Of a stretch of DNA of 64,000 nt, positions 24,919-33,072 are shown in pieces. This stretch comes from Kribbella pratensis (GTDB lineage Bacteria; Actinomycetota; Actinomycetes; Propionibacteriales; Kribbellaceae): the NCBI RefSeq assembly GCF_004365355.1, contig NZ_SODP01000001.1, forward strand, positions 1,991,473-2,055,472, read 5' to 3'. A model generated the notes under the pieces. That model searched no databases and was not told the DNA's origin. It saw only the letters and a list, made by a program, of their open reading frames with translations. The first letter of the stretch is position 1; the number at the start of each line of letters is the position of its first letter. The position numbers were made by a program, and so were the translations under genes.

Positions 24919-25782
24919 GTGTCGATCACGCTGGAGACCGCGACCGTTGGTTCGCTGGACGAGGTTGTCGAGGCGGTCGCGTCGTGGCAGCAGGATGGCG
25001 GGTCGGTTCAGCTTCACCCGGGGGACCTGGGGTGGAACTCGAGTTTCGGTGCGGACGCGCTGGCGAGGTCCTTGCGGGTGTGGCGCCGTGATGGGCTGAT
25101 CCTGGCCGCCGGGATGGTCGAGGACGGCCTGATCCGGATGGCCGTCGCGCCGACTGTCGACCGGGACGAATCGTTCGCCGCCCAGTTGCTGGCCGATCTG
25201 TCGGATCCGGAGCGCGGGGTGCTGCCCGCCGGCAGCGCGAGCGTCGAGGCCCGGTACGGCGCTGCGTTCCGTGAGTTGCTGCACCAGAACGATTGGGTCG
25301 CGGACGAGTCGTGGACGCCGCTGCGCCGTGATCTCACCGAGAAGGTAGAGGAGTGGGGCCTCCGGATCGAGATCGTCGACCAGAGCAACGCCCCGGAGCG
25401 GATCGCCGTACACCGTGCCTCGTTCCCCAACTCGACCCTCACCCTCGAGCGCTGGCAGGCAGTCGCCGCGTCCGCGCCGTACCGAAGGGCACGCTGCCTA
25501 CTCGGGTACGACGCTCACGACATCCCAGTTGCCGCCGCAACAGTCTGGTCAGCCGGCCCCGGACGCCCCGGCCTGCTCGAACCCTTAGGCGTCCACCAAG
25601 ATCACCGCGGCCACGGCTACGGCAAAGCCATCTCACTCGCCGCAGCCGCCGCACTACAAGACCTAGGTGCGTCCAGCGCCACCGTCTGCACACCAACCAC
25701 CAACACCGCCGGCGTAGCGGCGTACGCCTCAGCCGGCTTCAAAGAACTCCCACCCACAACAGACTTCCGCCGCAAAGCCTGA
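24919..25782 (+). CDS. GNAT family N-acetyltransferase (two-half GNAT)
   Basis: A 287-residue protein whose C-terminal half is a clear GNAT: LEPLGVHQDHRGHGYGKAIS is the acetyl-CoA loop and TNTAGVAAYASAGFKEL the late helix. The N-terminal half (SLDEVVEAVASWQQDGGS, LHPGDLGW) looks like a degenerate second GNAT unit. GTG 24919 (SITLETATVG) fits the family N-terminus; a frame-open GTG at 24883 is an alternative. It is the last complete gene before the dif site. Confidence 0.75.
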   Translation: MSITLETATVGSLDEVVEAVASWQQDGGSVQLHPGDLGWNSSFGADALARSLRVWRRDGLILAAGMVEDGLIRMAVAPTVDRDESFAAQLLADLSDPERGVLPAGSASVEARYGAAFRELLHQNDWVADESWTPLRRDLTEKVEEWGLRIEIVDQSNAPERIAVHRASFPNSTLTLERWQAVAASAPYRRARCLLGYDAHDIPVAAATVWSAGPGRPGLLEPLGVHQDHRGHGYGKAISLAAAAALQDLGASSATVCTPTTNTAGVAAYASAGFKELPPTTDFRRKA

Positions 25783-25823
25783 GGGAGTGGTGGAGGGCAG
25801 TGAAGCGTGGCCCGATCCCCACT

Positions 25824-25851
25824 AGTTGACATAATGTTCATTATCGGCGCT
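25824..25851. other. dif: Chromosomal dif site (XerCD recombination site)
   Basis: The 28 bases contain gttgacataatg, two central bases and attatcggcg. As I recall the published actinobacterial dif consensus, on the other strand (CCGATAAT, two variable bases, ACATTATGTCAA as its core), this site agrees at about 25 of 28 positions, with mismatches only at the outer ends. The two XerC/XerD half-sites show as the ataatg...cattat dyad. It lies in an 80-base gap between genes. This would mark the replication terminus and the point of chromosome dimer resolution. Confidence 0.85.
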
Positions 25852-25873
25852 TAAATCACGGGAGTTGCATTGG

Positions 25874-26506
25874 ATGCAGGCACTCCCGTCTCGGAGTGTT
25901 GAGACCGTTTGCGGCTGGGCGATCAAGACCAGGCTGGTCCGACCAGATCTGGAGATCCAGCGCCATCGCCGTGGAACGAGCCCGCGGATGAGCGCGGCCG
26001 ACCAGGAGCAGGCGGTGAACCGTGTCGTCCACACCGACGAACTCACCGCACAGGACCGTGCTGCAGCGATTCTCGTCCACGTCTTCGGGCAGCAGATCGA
26101 GGGTGTCGTCGGACTCACCTGGAACGACGTCGACGTCACCGAAGACCTGGTCGCCGTCCGCATCGGTGCAGTCGAGATCGTACTGCCGGACCCGCTCGAC
26201 GAACCATGGCGCGAACTGGCCGCGACCCCCGGCAACGACTTGACCGCCGCGCACCCCAACAGCAACTGGGTATTCCGGGGCTACTCTCCCGGCCGCCACA
26301 TCGACCCCGGACACCTCCGGACGCGACTCCGCGGCGTATTTGGCACACGTGCCGCGCGACTTGGAACACTCCACGAGCTGACCAGGCTCGCACCGGTCGC
26401 CATCATCGCCGAGGCGCTCGGCTACTCCCCAGCGACCATCGAGCGGCACGCCGTCGACTCTGCCGCTGCCTACGCCCGCTACGTCGTCGCAGTCCGTGAC
26501 ACCTGA
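25874..26506 (+). pseudogene. Recombinase/integrase-like C-terminal fragment next to dif
   Basis: About 210 codons with good coding bias. AILVHVFGQQIEGVVGLTWN and the terminal ARLGTLHELTRLAPVAIIAE, then ALGYSPATIERHAVDSAAAY, resemble the C-terminal half of actinomycete integrase-like proteins, but catalytic Arg/Tyr residues of an active tyrosine recombinase are not clearly seen. The N-terminal domains expected of those longer proteins are missing; the frame opens only 23 bases after dif. It is most likely a remnant of a larger gene or of an element that inserted at dif. Family assignment is inference. Confidence 0.5.
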
Positions 26507-26560
26507 TCGCGGACGCACTCATGCCGAATTCAGGAAGTTGCTCAGCGGAATTGAGCTGGC

Positions 26561-26932
26561 CTATCCCGCCGAACCTGAGGTCTTCGGCGGAACGAAGACG
26601 CAGAACTCGTTTCCTTCTGGGTCAGCGAAAACGAACCAACAGAAGCCGTGTTCAGTGAGTTCGTTGGAGAGTCGCCGCGCGCCCAGCTGCTCCAATTTCT
26701 CTACCTCGGCCGGCAAGTCTTCCACCCCGAGGTCGAGGTGCATTCGATTCTTGCCCTGCTTGACTTCCGGAACTCGCTGCAACAGCAGCGTGGGTGCTGA
26801 GCTGGGCGTGGTCAGGCTGAGATACGGCGGTGCGTCGAACGCCCGTCGATACCCGAGTGGTCTCAGGACGTCCAGCCAGAACCCTGCTTGAGCTTCGGTG
26901 TCGATGCAGTCGAGTGTCACGACGATTTCCAT
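26561..26932 (-). CDS. VOC family (glyoxalase-like) protein
   Basis: A 123-residue vicinal-oxygen-chelate protein with the two babbab modules (EIVVTLDCIDTEAQAGFWLD; NRMHLDLGVEDLPAEVEKLE) and the terminal FADPEGNEFCVF motif. ATG 26932 is chosen because the family begins at MEIVVTLDC; the frame is open further upstream without family sequence. This subgroup (Glyoxalase_6-like) has no assigned enzyme activity and may bind a small ligand or antibiotic. Confidence 0.82.
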   Translation of the reverse strand: MEIVVTLDCIDTEAQAGFWLDVLRPLGYRRAFDAPPYLSLTTPSSAPTLLLQRVPEVKQGKNRMHLDLGVEDLPAEVEKLEQLGARRLSNELTEHGFCWFVFADPEGNEFCVFVPPKTSGSAG

Positions 26933-27060
26933 CCCGAAACCGTACGCAACAGGGTCAGCCCCCGGCGACAGACTTTCTGTTGCGTCCACGCACTCGTGCG
27001 CGACTCGGCGGCCTGCTGGCACAGCCCCTGTCTCCGTCGCGAGGATGAAACGATAGCCCG

Positions 27061-27390
27061 ATGCCTGAGTACACACGGTTTGTGGCCGCACATCTCGACG
27101 GAATACTTCGACTCTGTACCAAGGAAGACTGGCCGTCGTTCCCCGCCGACCCGGCGCGTGCCATAAGAGTGCTGACGGCCCCCGGCGTGACCACGGTCGT
27201 CGCGCTGGATCACGGGGCCGTCATTGGGTTCGCTGAGCTCTTCAGCGATGGAGAACTACAGGCGTACCTGGCCAACATGGTGGTCGACGAAACTCGCCGC
27301 AGCCAGGGCATCGGCCGTGCCATACGGGTCGTGGATCCGTCCGCGGCCTCCTGGTCCCACGAGCCGATCTCACTGCCACTTACCACATAG
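27061..27390 (+). pseudogene. Truncated GNAT acetyltransferase (3' part missing)
   Basis: The first 87 codons are a GNAT up to the acetyl-CoA loop (ELQAYLANMVVDETRRSQGI then GRA). At about 27321 homology ends, and the frame runs on for 22 codons of unrelated sequence that is antisense to another GNAT on the minus strand. The conserved second half is lost. It forms a tail-to-tail fusion with the minus-strand pseudogene at 27330-27770, so a deletion or rearrangement junction lies near 27325. Confidence 0.68.
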
Positions 27391-27770
27391 CCCAGCCGCT
27401 CATACAACGCGCGCGCCCGCGAACTGTTGTCGTCCACGCCCAGCTCCACCCAGCGCAGCCCGCGGGCACGGACCCGCTGCTCTAACGCCCCCGATAAGAA
27501 CCGTGCCGATCCCACATGAGCGCAGCTCCGCCTGGACCGACAGTTGCCAGACAGTCGCCGCGCCGGCGGCTTCGTGTAATCGGCCCCGCCGACCGCAACT
27601 GGCAGACCGGAGGGTGGGCAGACCGCTAGGTAGTCGACCTCGCCGCGGCGGCGGCGCTGGATCGCCTCGGCCACGTACGCAAGATCCATCGCTGTTCCGT
27701 ACCAACCACAGGCGGGCAGGTCCTCTTCGGTCAGATCGAGAACGGTGAGCGGTATTACGACCTCTGCCAT
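27330..27770 (-). pseudogene. GNAT acetyltransferase with two compensating frameshifts and lost 3' end
   Basis: The minus strand begins as a GNAT (VVIPLTVLDLTEEDLPACGW, VDYLAVCPPSGLPVAVGGAD). It then shifts frame for about 24 codons (AATVWQLSVQAELRSCGIGT in the alternate frame) and returns to the first frame at ALEQRVRARGLRWVELGVD, ending ERLGYVVSGSEIGSWDQEA. The ORF stays open because the shifts compensate, but the acetyl-CoA loop is scrambled in that frame. The 3' end runs into the truncated plus-strand GNAT. The start is ATG 27770 or GTG 27779. Confidence 0.65.
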
Positions 27771-27902
27771 GTCCGGCACTCTGCAGGTCGGTGGCGGCTA
27801 GTGCCAACGATTTGGTCCAAGATCGTCCGTGCTGAGAGCCGACTGCGAGGCGGACCTCGTCGAGTAACTCCCGCTACTCCAACATCCGGCGGTACCAGTT
27901 GT

Positions 27903-28676
27903 TCAAGCCGGCGTGCCTCCGCCGACGCCCGCGCGTACGGCTTCGAGGAGACGCCCAGCGGCCTCGATGTCGGTCACGGCACGTTCCGCCAGCGCCTCGA
28001 ACCCACCCGGTACCTGCGGCAACCTCGCGGCGGAAGCGACGATCCCCTTCTCATTGACTGTCCATCGATGCGCACGGCCATGCAGCGCTTGAGCCATCAC
28101 ACCGACCGCGCGGAACAGGCAGCCTGCAACGTAAACCGTGTCTCGCGGCGCCTTCCGAGCGCCGACGATCGAGAACTCTGCCTCCCACAACGCTTCGACC
28201 AGCGCGTCCCCCAGCGCGCCGGGGTACTGCCGGGTGTCTTCCTGCAGCTGGGTGAGTTCACCAGTCGGATCGACCAGCGCCTGGCACAGCGCGACTTCGC
28301 CGGCATAGGTGTGGCTGTAGAAGCCGAGCGGATGGCCAACCTGACGTTCGACCGTAAAGCGACCAGCACGGCACTCGTCCCAGACGCCGTTCACGCGATC
28401 CAGGTCTCGGTAGATCCAATCGACGGCGCGCCCGTCGATCGTGAGCCAGGCGCCACCGTCCACCCATGGTCCCCAGTCGCCCACGCCGAACACCTCGTAT
28501 TTCGAGGCAACCTCTGCCGCCAGCTCTCGCAACCGATCGATGTCCAGGCGACCTCGGTAGTAGATCCCGAGATCCGTGTCGCTGTCGGGACGGTGCTCGC
28601 CACGGGCTCGGCTGCCGCCCAGGACGACAGCTACAACGCCGGGTATGACAGCGAGCCGTTCGACCAATTCGTCCAT
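27903..28676 (-). CDS. Nucleotidyltransferase-fold protein (ANT/KNTase-like)
   Basis: A 257-residue protein. The polymerase-beta-like nucleotidyltransferase motif is VVLGGSRARGEHRPDSDTDL (Gly-Ser and the two metal-binding Asp residues), with a third acidic site at RAVDWIYRDLD. The C-terminal half is helical, as in aminoglycoside nucleotidyltransferases. It could adenylylate a small molecule or be a regulator. ATG 28676 has ggaagg 7 bases upstream. It lies opposite a long but spurious plus-strand extension of the next gene. Confidence 0.82.
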   Translation of the reverse strand: MDELVERLAVIPGVVAVVLGGSRARGEHRPDSDTDLGIYYRGRLDIDRLRELAAEVASKYEVFGVGDWGPWVDGGAWLTIDGRAVDWIYRDLDRVNGVWDECRAGRFTVERQVGHPLGFYSHTYAGEVALCQALVDPTGELTQLQEDTRQYPGALGDALVEALWEAEFSIVGARKAPRDTVYVAGCLFRAVGVMAQALHGRAHRWTVNEKGIVASAARLPQVPGGFEALAERAVTDIEAAGRLLEAVRAGVGGGTPA

Positions 28677-28871
28677 CACGAAACGAAACCTTCCACATCC
28701 CGGAGTATGGGGCGACCCGTTTTAGAAGGCTGTGATCGAGGCGGACGAGTGCTCAACGCGGCTGAGCGCGCCTACGCTGAAGGAGCCGGGACAGGCAAGG
28801 CATCAACCACCGTCGCACCGGATCCAGCAGGTCCCGGCCGAAGCGCGAGCTGCAACGACAAGGAGACGACG

Positions 28872-29363
28872 GTGACATCTGATCGGCATGGTTCTGCAGT
28901 CATCACATTCCCGAACGAGCTTGAGGTTGTCATCACCCGACAGTTCGACGCTCCGATCGCGCTCGTCTTCGACGTGTTGACCAAGCCCGAGCATGTGAGC
29001 AAGTGGGGTGCGACTCCCCCGGACCGGATGACGGAGTGCACCATCGACCTGCGGGTCGGAGGGAACTACCGCTCTTCCTTCGTGACCGGAGACGGAGACG
29101 TGTTCTCGTTCAGCGGGACCTATCTTGAGGTCGAGCCGCCGACCCGGACCGTGCAGACGTGGCTGTTCAACTGCTGGCCCGACGTGGAGGCGGTCGAGAC
29201 GGTGGTACTGCAAGAGAGCAATGGGGTGACCACCTTGACGCGGAGCCTTGCGTTCCGTGACAAGGCGGGACGCGACCACATGACCAGATTCGACGGCCAG
29301 CAAGACAGCCTCGACGAGATGGAAGACATCCTCAGGTCAGTTCTCGACTCCAGCCGCGCCTAG
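28872..29363 (+). CDS. SRPBCC/AHSA1 (START-like) domain protein
   Basis: A 163-residue hot-dog-helix cavity protein of the Aha1/CalC-like SRPBCC group. It has the usual VVITRQFDAPIALVFDVLTK, then PEHVSKWGATP, YRSSFVTGDGDVFSFSGTYL and the late helix FDGQQDSLDEMEDILRSV. GTG 28872 has aggag 6 bases upstream. The long in-frame extension upstream overlaps the nucleotidyltransferase on the other strand and is not coding. The family binds hydrophobic ligands; specific role unknown. Confidence 0.85.
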   Translation: MTSDRHGSAVITFPNELEVVITRQFDAPIALVFDVLTKPEHVSKWGATPPDRMTECTIDLRVGGNYRSSFVTGDGDVFSFSGTYLEVEPPTRTVQTWLFNCWPDVEAVETVVLQESNGVTTLTRSLAFRDKAGRDHMTRFDGQQDSLDEMEDILRSVLDSSRA

Positions 29364-29468
29364 GCCTGCAAACCGGACTGAACGAGAGCCGGCAGGACTG
29401 TCCAACGGGAGTTGGTGGTTCACCGAGTTGACGGTCGATGGGGTGCTTGCCCCCGTAGGCTGGCGCGT

Positions 29469-30070
29469 GTGGAGGAGCTTCGTGGGCAGCTGAAAGTCTG
29501 GGTGCAGAAGTGGCTTTGGTACCAGCGGAGTTCGCTGCCTTGGAACCGGGGGCGGATCAACTGGGAGCTGATGCGGCGCGGGGCCTTCGCGCGGTGGCCA
29601 TTGCACGGGAACGTGCTGGAGGCTTTGCAGGACGGGCGGCTCGAGGTCGGGGCCAACACGATGTTCGAGCCCAACGTCTGGATCACCACATAGGCGACGA
29701 CGGGCGGGTGCGGATCGGGGAAGGCACGTTCCTGAACGTCGCTGTGATGGTCGCGGCGCTCGACCTGGTGGAGATCGGATCCCATTGCATGCTGGCGAAC
29801 GGGTGCTTCGTGACGGATGCCAATCATCGGTTCGACGATCCGGATCGGCCGGTGCCGTGGCAGGGGTTCGATTCCAAGGGGCCGACGCGGATCGGCGACA
29901 ACGTCTGGCTTGGCGCGAACGTGGTCGTCACCAGCGGGGTGACGATCGGCGAGAGGTGCGTGATCGGCGCCAACAGCGTTGTCACGCAGGACATTCCGTC
30001 GTACTCCGTCGCGGCCGGCGCGCCTGCGAAGGTCCTGCGAGCCGTCACCTACCCGAATGCCCAACTCTGA
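29469..30070 (+). pseudogene. Left-handed beta-helix acyltransferase, frameshifted
   Basis: Two overlapping frames encode one hexapeptide-repeat O-acetyltransferase. Frame 1 (GTG 29469 to TAG 29694) gives VEELRGQLKVWVQKW and LEVGANTMFEPNVWITT. Frame 2 takes over at about 29690 with GDDGRVRIGEGTFLNVAVMV, then ANHRFDD (catalytic His region), RIGDNVWLGANVVVTSGVTI and GAPAKVLRAV. One missing or two extra bases near 29690 separate them. Unless the shift is a sequencing error or is recoded, the enzyme is inactive. Confidence 0.7.
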
Positions 30071-30122
30071 CCGCCGTTACTCCCCCAGCCACTCCCGGCT
30101 CCTCAACTCCCGTTCCTGCCAA

Positions 30123-30917
30123 TTAACTGACGGGCGTAGAAGTAGATGCAAATACTCCCACGTCGGCGCGATCAGATTCAGGTGCGACAGTAGGAGATGC
30201 CTCGAGGGCGAAGAAGATGAAGCCGATGAAGCGGGTGGGGTCGGAGTCGCTCGGGGGCAGCAATTCGGGCGGCGTGTCCGGTGACACCGGCGGCTCGCTG
30301 ATCGCAGAAATCCTGAAGCCCGCAGCGGTGAACGACTCCGACATTGCGCTCAGCGAGCGATACCAGATCGTGAGTGTTGCGGAGACGCCGTCGAAGTCGT
30401 ACTCCTCCGTGTTAGGCACGGTCGCGAAGTAGTCGACCTCGGGGTACATCACCGGCGGGATAACCGGGTGGTTCACCACCACGACCAACCGGCCGCCAGG
30501 CCTCAGCACTCGGCGCAGTTCGGTCAGCGGGCCCGACCAGTCCTCGAGGTAATGCAGCACGAGCACGGCCAACGCGTCGTCGAAGGCCTCGTTGTCGTAC
30601 GGCAGCGGCAGGGATAGGTCGGCAACCTTCAGGTCGGCGTCGTCTCCGAGCCGCTTCCGGGCGAGCCGGATCATCGCAGGGCTCGCGTCGAACCCGGCCA
30701 CGCTCGCTCCTCGCTCTTTCAGGTCGGCGACGAGCGGCCCTGAACCGCAGCCAGCGTCCAAGATCCGGCGCCCGGCGACGTCACCCAGCAGATCGAGCAC
30801 CGCCGGCCGGGCGTACCACCGGTTGAACAGGCCGTTCTCGTTCGCGCGCGCATACGCCTCGGCGAAGCTGTCGTAGTGGTCCGGTTGCTGCTCGGCAGTC
30901 TGCGTCTCGGAGGTCAT
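30123..30917 (-). CDS. SAM-dependent methyltransferase (with C-terminal run-on)
   Basis: A 264-residue class I methyltransferase with motif I RRILDAGCGSGPLVADLKER, acidic FDASPAM, motif IV AFDDALAVLVLHYLEDW and RRVLRPGGRLVVVVNHPV. It is a paralogue of the gene at 33073-33771: both end in RFI-FIFF-LEA, but this copy continues for about 23 residues (PTVAPESDRADVGVFAST and on), as if the original stop was lost. ATG 30917 was chosen; a start at 30995 is in frame but its extra residues lack family match. Confidence 0.78.
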   Translation of the reverse strand: MTSETQTAEQQPDHYDSFAEAYARANENGLFNRWYARPAVLDLLGDVAGRRILDAGCGSGPLVADLKERGASVAGFDASPAMIRLARKRLGDDADLKVADLSLPLPYDNEAFDDALAVLVLHYLEDWSGPLTELRRVLRPGGRLVVVVNHPVIPPVMYPEVDYFATVPNTEEYDFDGVSATLTIWYRSLSAMSESFTAAGFRISAISEPPVSPDTPPELLPPSDSDPTRFIGFIFFALEASPTVAPESDRADVGVFASTSTPVS

Positions 30918-31213
30918 GCCGAGCCAGTGTGCCAGGTCCGATGCAATGCTCGCGTCGACAGCGCGGGGAAAGTCCGCTGTGTCGTCAACGAACATCGCGC
31001 CGCCGTCTCACCGTGGAGTGTGCAGCGGACGCGATTCGGAGCCTTGGGAGGTTGTCGGCCAACTGCCTGGTTCCGCAGCTGCAGACGATGCCGTGATCCA
31101 CCGACGGCGACGCGAACAAAGGACCGTCGAATCGAGGCCGAGCGCTCTGTTCTGCCGCGAACCGGGCGACCCCCGGCTGCTCAATTCCCGTCCCTGTCGG
31201 TTTGGATCGTGTG
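30918..31213. other. Intergenic stretch without recognisable gene
   Basis: About 300 bases between the methyltransferase start and the ankyrin gene. Frames on both strands are short or have no recognisable protein. A motif near 31170-31198 (ctcaattcccgtccctg) is similar to one at 30101-30120 (ctcaactcccgttcctg), flanking the methyltransferase on each side. This may be a trace of duplication. I see no convincing promoter or RNA. Confidence 0.4.
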
Positions 31214-31621
31214 ATGGGACAGACTGTCGGGATGGATCGTGAGGGTCGTCAGGAGCTTCACTATCGGGCACTTGAAGGTGACGTCGCGGGTATCCGAGAG
31301 CGCCTGGCTGCGGGTGACGAGGTCGGGCTGGCTGACAGGCAGGGCTTCACGGCTCTGCACTTCGCTGCGCAGGAATCGCAGACCGAGGCCGTCAGGGTGC
31401 TTGTGGAAGCTGGAGCGCCGGTGGACGCGCGAGATCGGTTTGGGAACACGCCTCTGTGGCGTGCGGTGTTCAGCTCGCGTGGGAAGGATGCGACCGTCGA
31501 AGCACTCGTCGAGGCTGGTGCTGATCCGGACATCGTCAACGAAGCCGGAGCATCTCCGCGTGAGCTGGCAGGGAGAATCGGCGCTGACGAGGTCGCTGCG
31601 CTGTTCGCCCAGACGCACTGA
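31214..31621 (+). CDS. Ankyrin-repeat protein
   Basis: About 135 residues made of roughly three ankyrin repeats: ALEGDVAGIRERLAAGDEV, then DRQGFTALHFAAQESQTEAV with VEAGAPVDARDRFGNTPLW and FSSRGKDATVEALVEAGADP. The repeats have the TALHFAA and NTPLWRA turns of the family. Such small single-domain ankyrin proteins mediate protein binding; no partner is evident. ATG 31214 or ATG 31232 (MDREGRQELHY) are both possible starts; neither has a clear ribosome site. Confidence 0.78.
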   Translation: MGQTVGMDREGRQELHYRALEGDVAGIRERLAAGDEVGLADRQGFTALHFAAQESQTEAVRVLVEAGAPVDARDRFGNTPLWRAVFSSRGKDATVEALVEAGADPDIVNEAGASPRELAGRIGADEVAALFAQTH

Positions 31622-31674
31622 TATGCCACAGTCCGCATGGGCCCTGGCATGAGTGTGCTGGCTAAGGTTGCCTC

Positions 31675-31917
31675 GTGACGTTCGAGTTCGATCTTGTCGC
31701 GGAACGCGGCGAGCTCCGGTTCGACGAGCGCGGATTCGAGAGGGTTCGGTTCCTTTTGTCGGAGTTCCAGCCGGCGGCACGTGTGACCTTGGAAGGCCAG
31801 CCACCGACCCGGATCAGAGTCCGCGCGGACGGCGAACCCGTGACCATCGCGCCAGGGTTGCTGGCCGAGGTCGAGGAACTTGCTGGAATTACTCTGCGAT
31901 TCGAGATGCGAACCTGA
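31675..31917 (+). CDS. Small conserved-looking hypothetical protein
   Basis: Eighty codons from GTG 31675 with strong GC3 bias. The product is acidic and strand-rich (TFEFDLVAERGELRFDERGF; AARVTLEGQPPTRIRVRADG) and ends ITLRFEMRT. There is no signal peptide, membrane segment or motif I recognise. It follows the ankyrin gene by 53 bases on the same strand and could share its transcript. Confidence 0.5.
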   Translation: MTFEFDLVAERGELRFDERGFERVRFLLSEFQPAARVTLEGQPPTRIRVRADGEPVTIAPGLLAEVEELAGITLRFEMRT

Positions 31918-31999
31918 GTCGACGGCCCCCCGGTCGACTCCGGCTTCCCCAGTCGTCGCGGTGCGACGCGTCGGGGTGCCAGTTATCCCACCGGAGTTG

Positions 32000-32497
32000 C
32001 TACTGCTGGTGTACGAAGCCGATGTAGTCGGCCCCGGCCGGGCCCGGGCGCGAGGTTCCGTCGCGGGTCCAGCCGTGTCGCTTGTAGAAGTGGATGGCGC
32101 GCGAGTTCCGCTCCCAGACGTCGACCTCGCCTACAGCGTCAGCCTGGCGTGTGATGGAAACGAAGCGTGCCATCAGGGTGCTGCCGACGCCGCTCGACCA
32201 CTGGCTGGGCTCGACGAAGATCCCTACGAGCCGAACGCGTTTCTCGTCAGGTGCGTTGGTCGGAAACACTCCGTTGGCGTCCAGCGTGATTACACCGGCG
32301 ATGTCATAGGTCGAGACAGCCACTAGGACGGTGAGTCGATCATCGGCCACCATCTTGTGCCAGGACTCGCGGTATCTCTCGTCAGGAACGGCCGCCACCT
32401 CGTGGCCGCCGGCGCCGTAGTACACAGCCCGCGACCGCGCATGCAACTCCGCAAGCGCATCTCCGTCGCCCAGCATGGCGTCTCGAATGCGGATCAT
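32000..32497 (-). CDS. GNAT family N-acetyltransferase
   Basis: A 165-residue GNAT. The N-terminus IRIRDAMLGDGDALAELHAR is typical, VRLVGIFVEPSQWSSGVGST is the beta4 strand and acetyl-CoA loop (SSGVGS in place of R/Q-G-x-G), and ERNSRAIHFYKRHGW is the C-terminal helix. ATG 32497 overlaps the stop of the upstream hypothetical gene as ATGA, so the pair is translationally coupled. Substrate unknown. Confidence 0.85.
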   Translation of the reverse strand: MIRIRDAMLGDGDALAELHARSRAVYYGAGGHEVAAVPDERYRESWHKMVADDRLTVLVAVSTYDIAGVITLDANGVFPTNAPDEKRVRLVGIFVEPSQWSSGVGSTLMARFVSITRQADAVGEVDVWERNSRAIHFYKRHGWTRDGTSRPGPAGADYIGFVHQQ

Positions 32498-32940
32498 CTG
32501 ATGCCGGCCACGTTGATGTGTACGGCGTGGCCGTGAGGCCGGAACCTCGTGTCGGGGGCCAGCTCACCGGTTCCGATCTCGAACTGGAGGCCTGCCAGTG
32601 ATCCGTCACTCAGGATCCGGCGTTGGCGGATGTACGTGGCGCTCTCGGCGAACGATCCGATGAGCGAGAACACGGCCGCTCGTGCATGTCCCACGCTTGT
32701 CGGCTCGCCACGCCATTCGAGGTCGAGGACGAAGGTGTGCTGGTCGTCGGTCGAGGAAGTTAGTACAGCAAGTCGCCCGTCGTTCTCACACCATCGTTCG
32801 ACATGCGGCAGAAGATGAACCTCTGGTTCCTCAGCGACCCAGAGCGGCTCCTGGAACGCCGCAAGGAGATCACTGACGCCGGGGACCAACCGTTCGGCGT
32901 CCCCGACGCCGCGTCCGATTTCGTCGCCTTCCCATCGCAT
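32494..32940 (-). CDS. Hypothetical protein coupled to a GNAT
   Basis: A 148-residue protein of no family I recognise. It contains WVAEEPEVHLLPHVERWCEN, TFVLDLEWRGEPTSVGHARA and a C-terminal RFRPHGHAVHINVAGIR with several histidines. It appears soluble, without a signal peptide. The ATGA overlap with the GNAT gene suggests that the two act in one pathway or that this protein is a substrate or partner of the acetyltransferase; this is inference. Confidence 0.6.
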   Translation of the reverse strand: MRWEGDEIGRGVGDAERLVPGVSDLLAAFQEPLWVAEEPEVHLLPHVERWCENDGRLAVLTSSTDDQHTFVLDLEWRGEPTSVGHARAAVFSLIGSFAESATYIRQRRILSDGSLAGLQFEIGTGELAPDTRFRPHGHAVHINVAGIR

Positions 32941-33072
32941 ACGAGGACGGTACCCCGGCCTTCTCCCCCGCTCCCGGCCACCAACTAGTACCCGCGGGTG
33001 CCGTCGAGCTGTTCGCCGCGGTCAGAACCCCACGCTCGTCGGCATCCCCGTCTGGAAAGACACGCTCCACCC

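Noticed and set aside
25826..25845. A promoter reading (ttgaca-like -35, and -10-like attat) at the dif position.
   Set aside because: The hexamer spacing is wrong, and the whole 28 bases match dif with dyad symmetry, which explains it better.
25600..26600. A complete integrative element with two dif copies.
   Set aside because: Only one dif-like site was found in the window, and no second direct repeat bounds the recombinase fragment.
27801..28871. In-frame upstream extension of the SRPBCC gene by 357 codons.
   Set aside because: It lies antisense to the nucleotidyltransferase gene and shows no motif; the SRPBCC domain begins at GTG 28872 with its own ribosome site.
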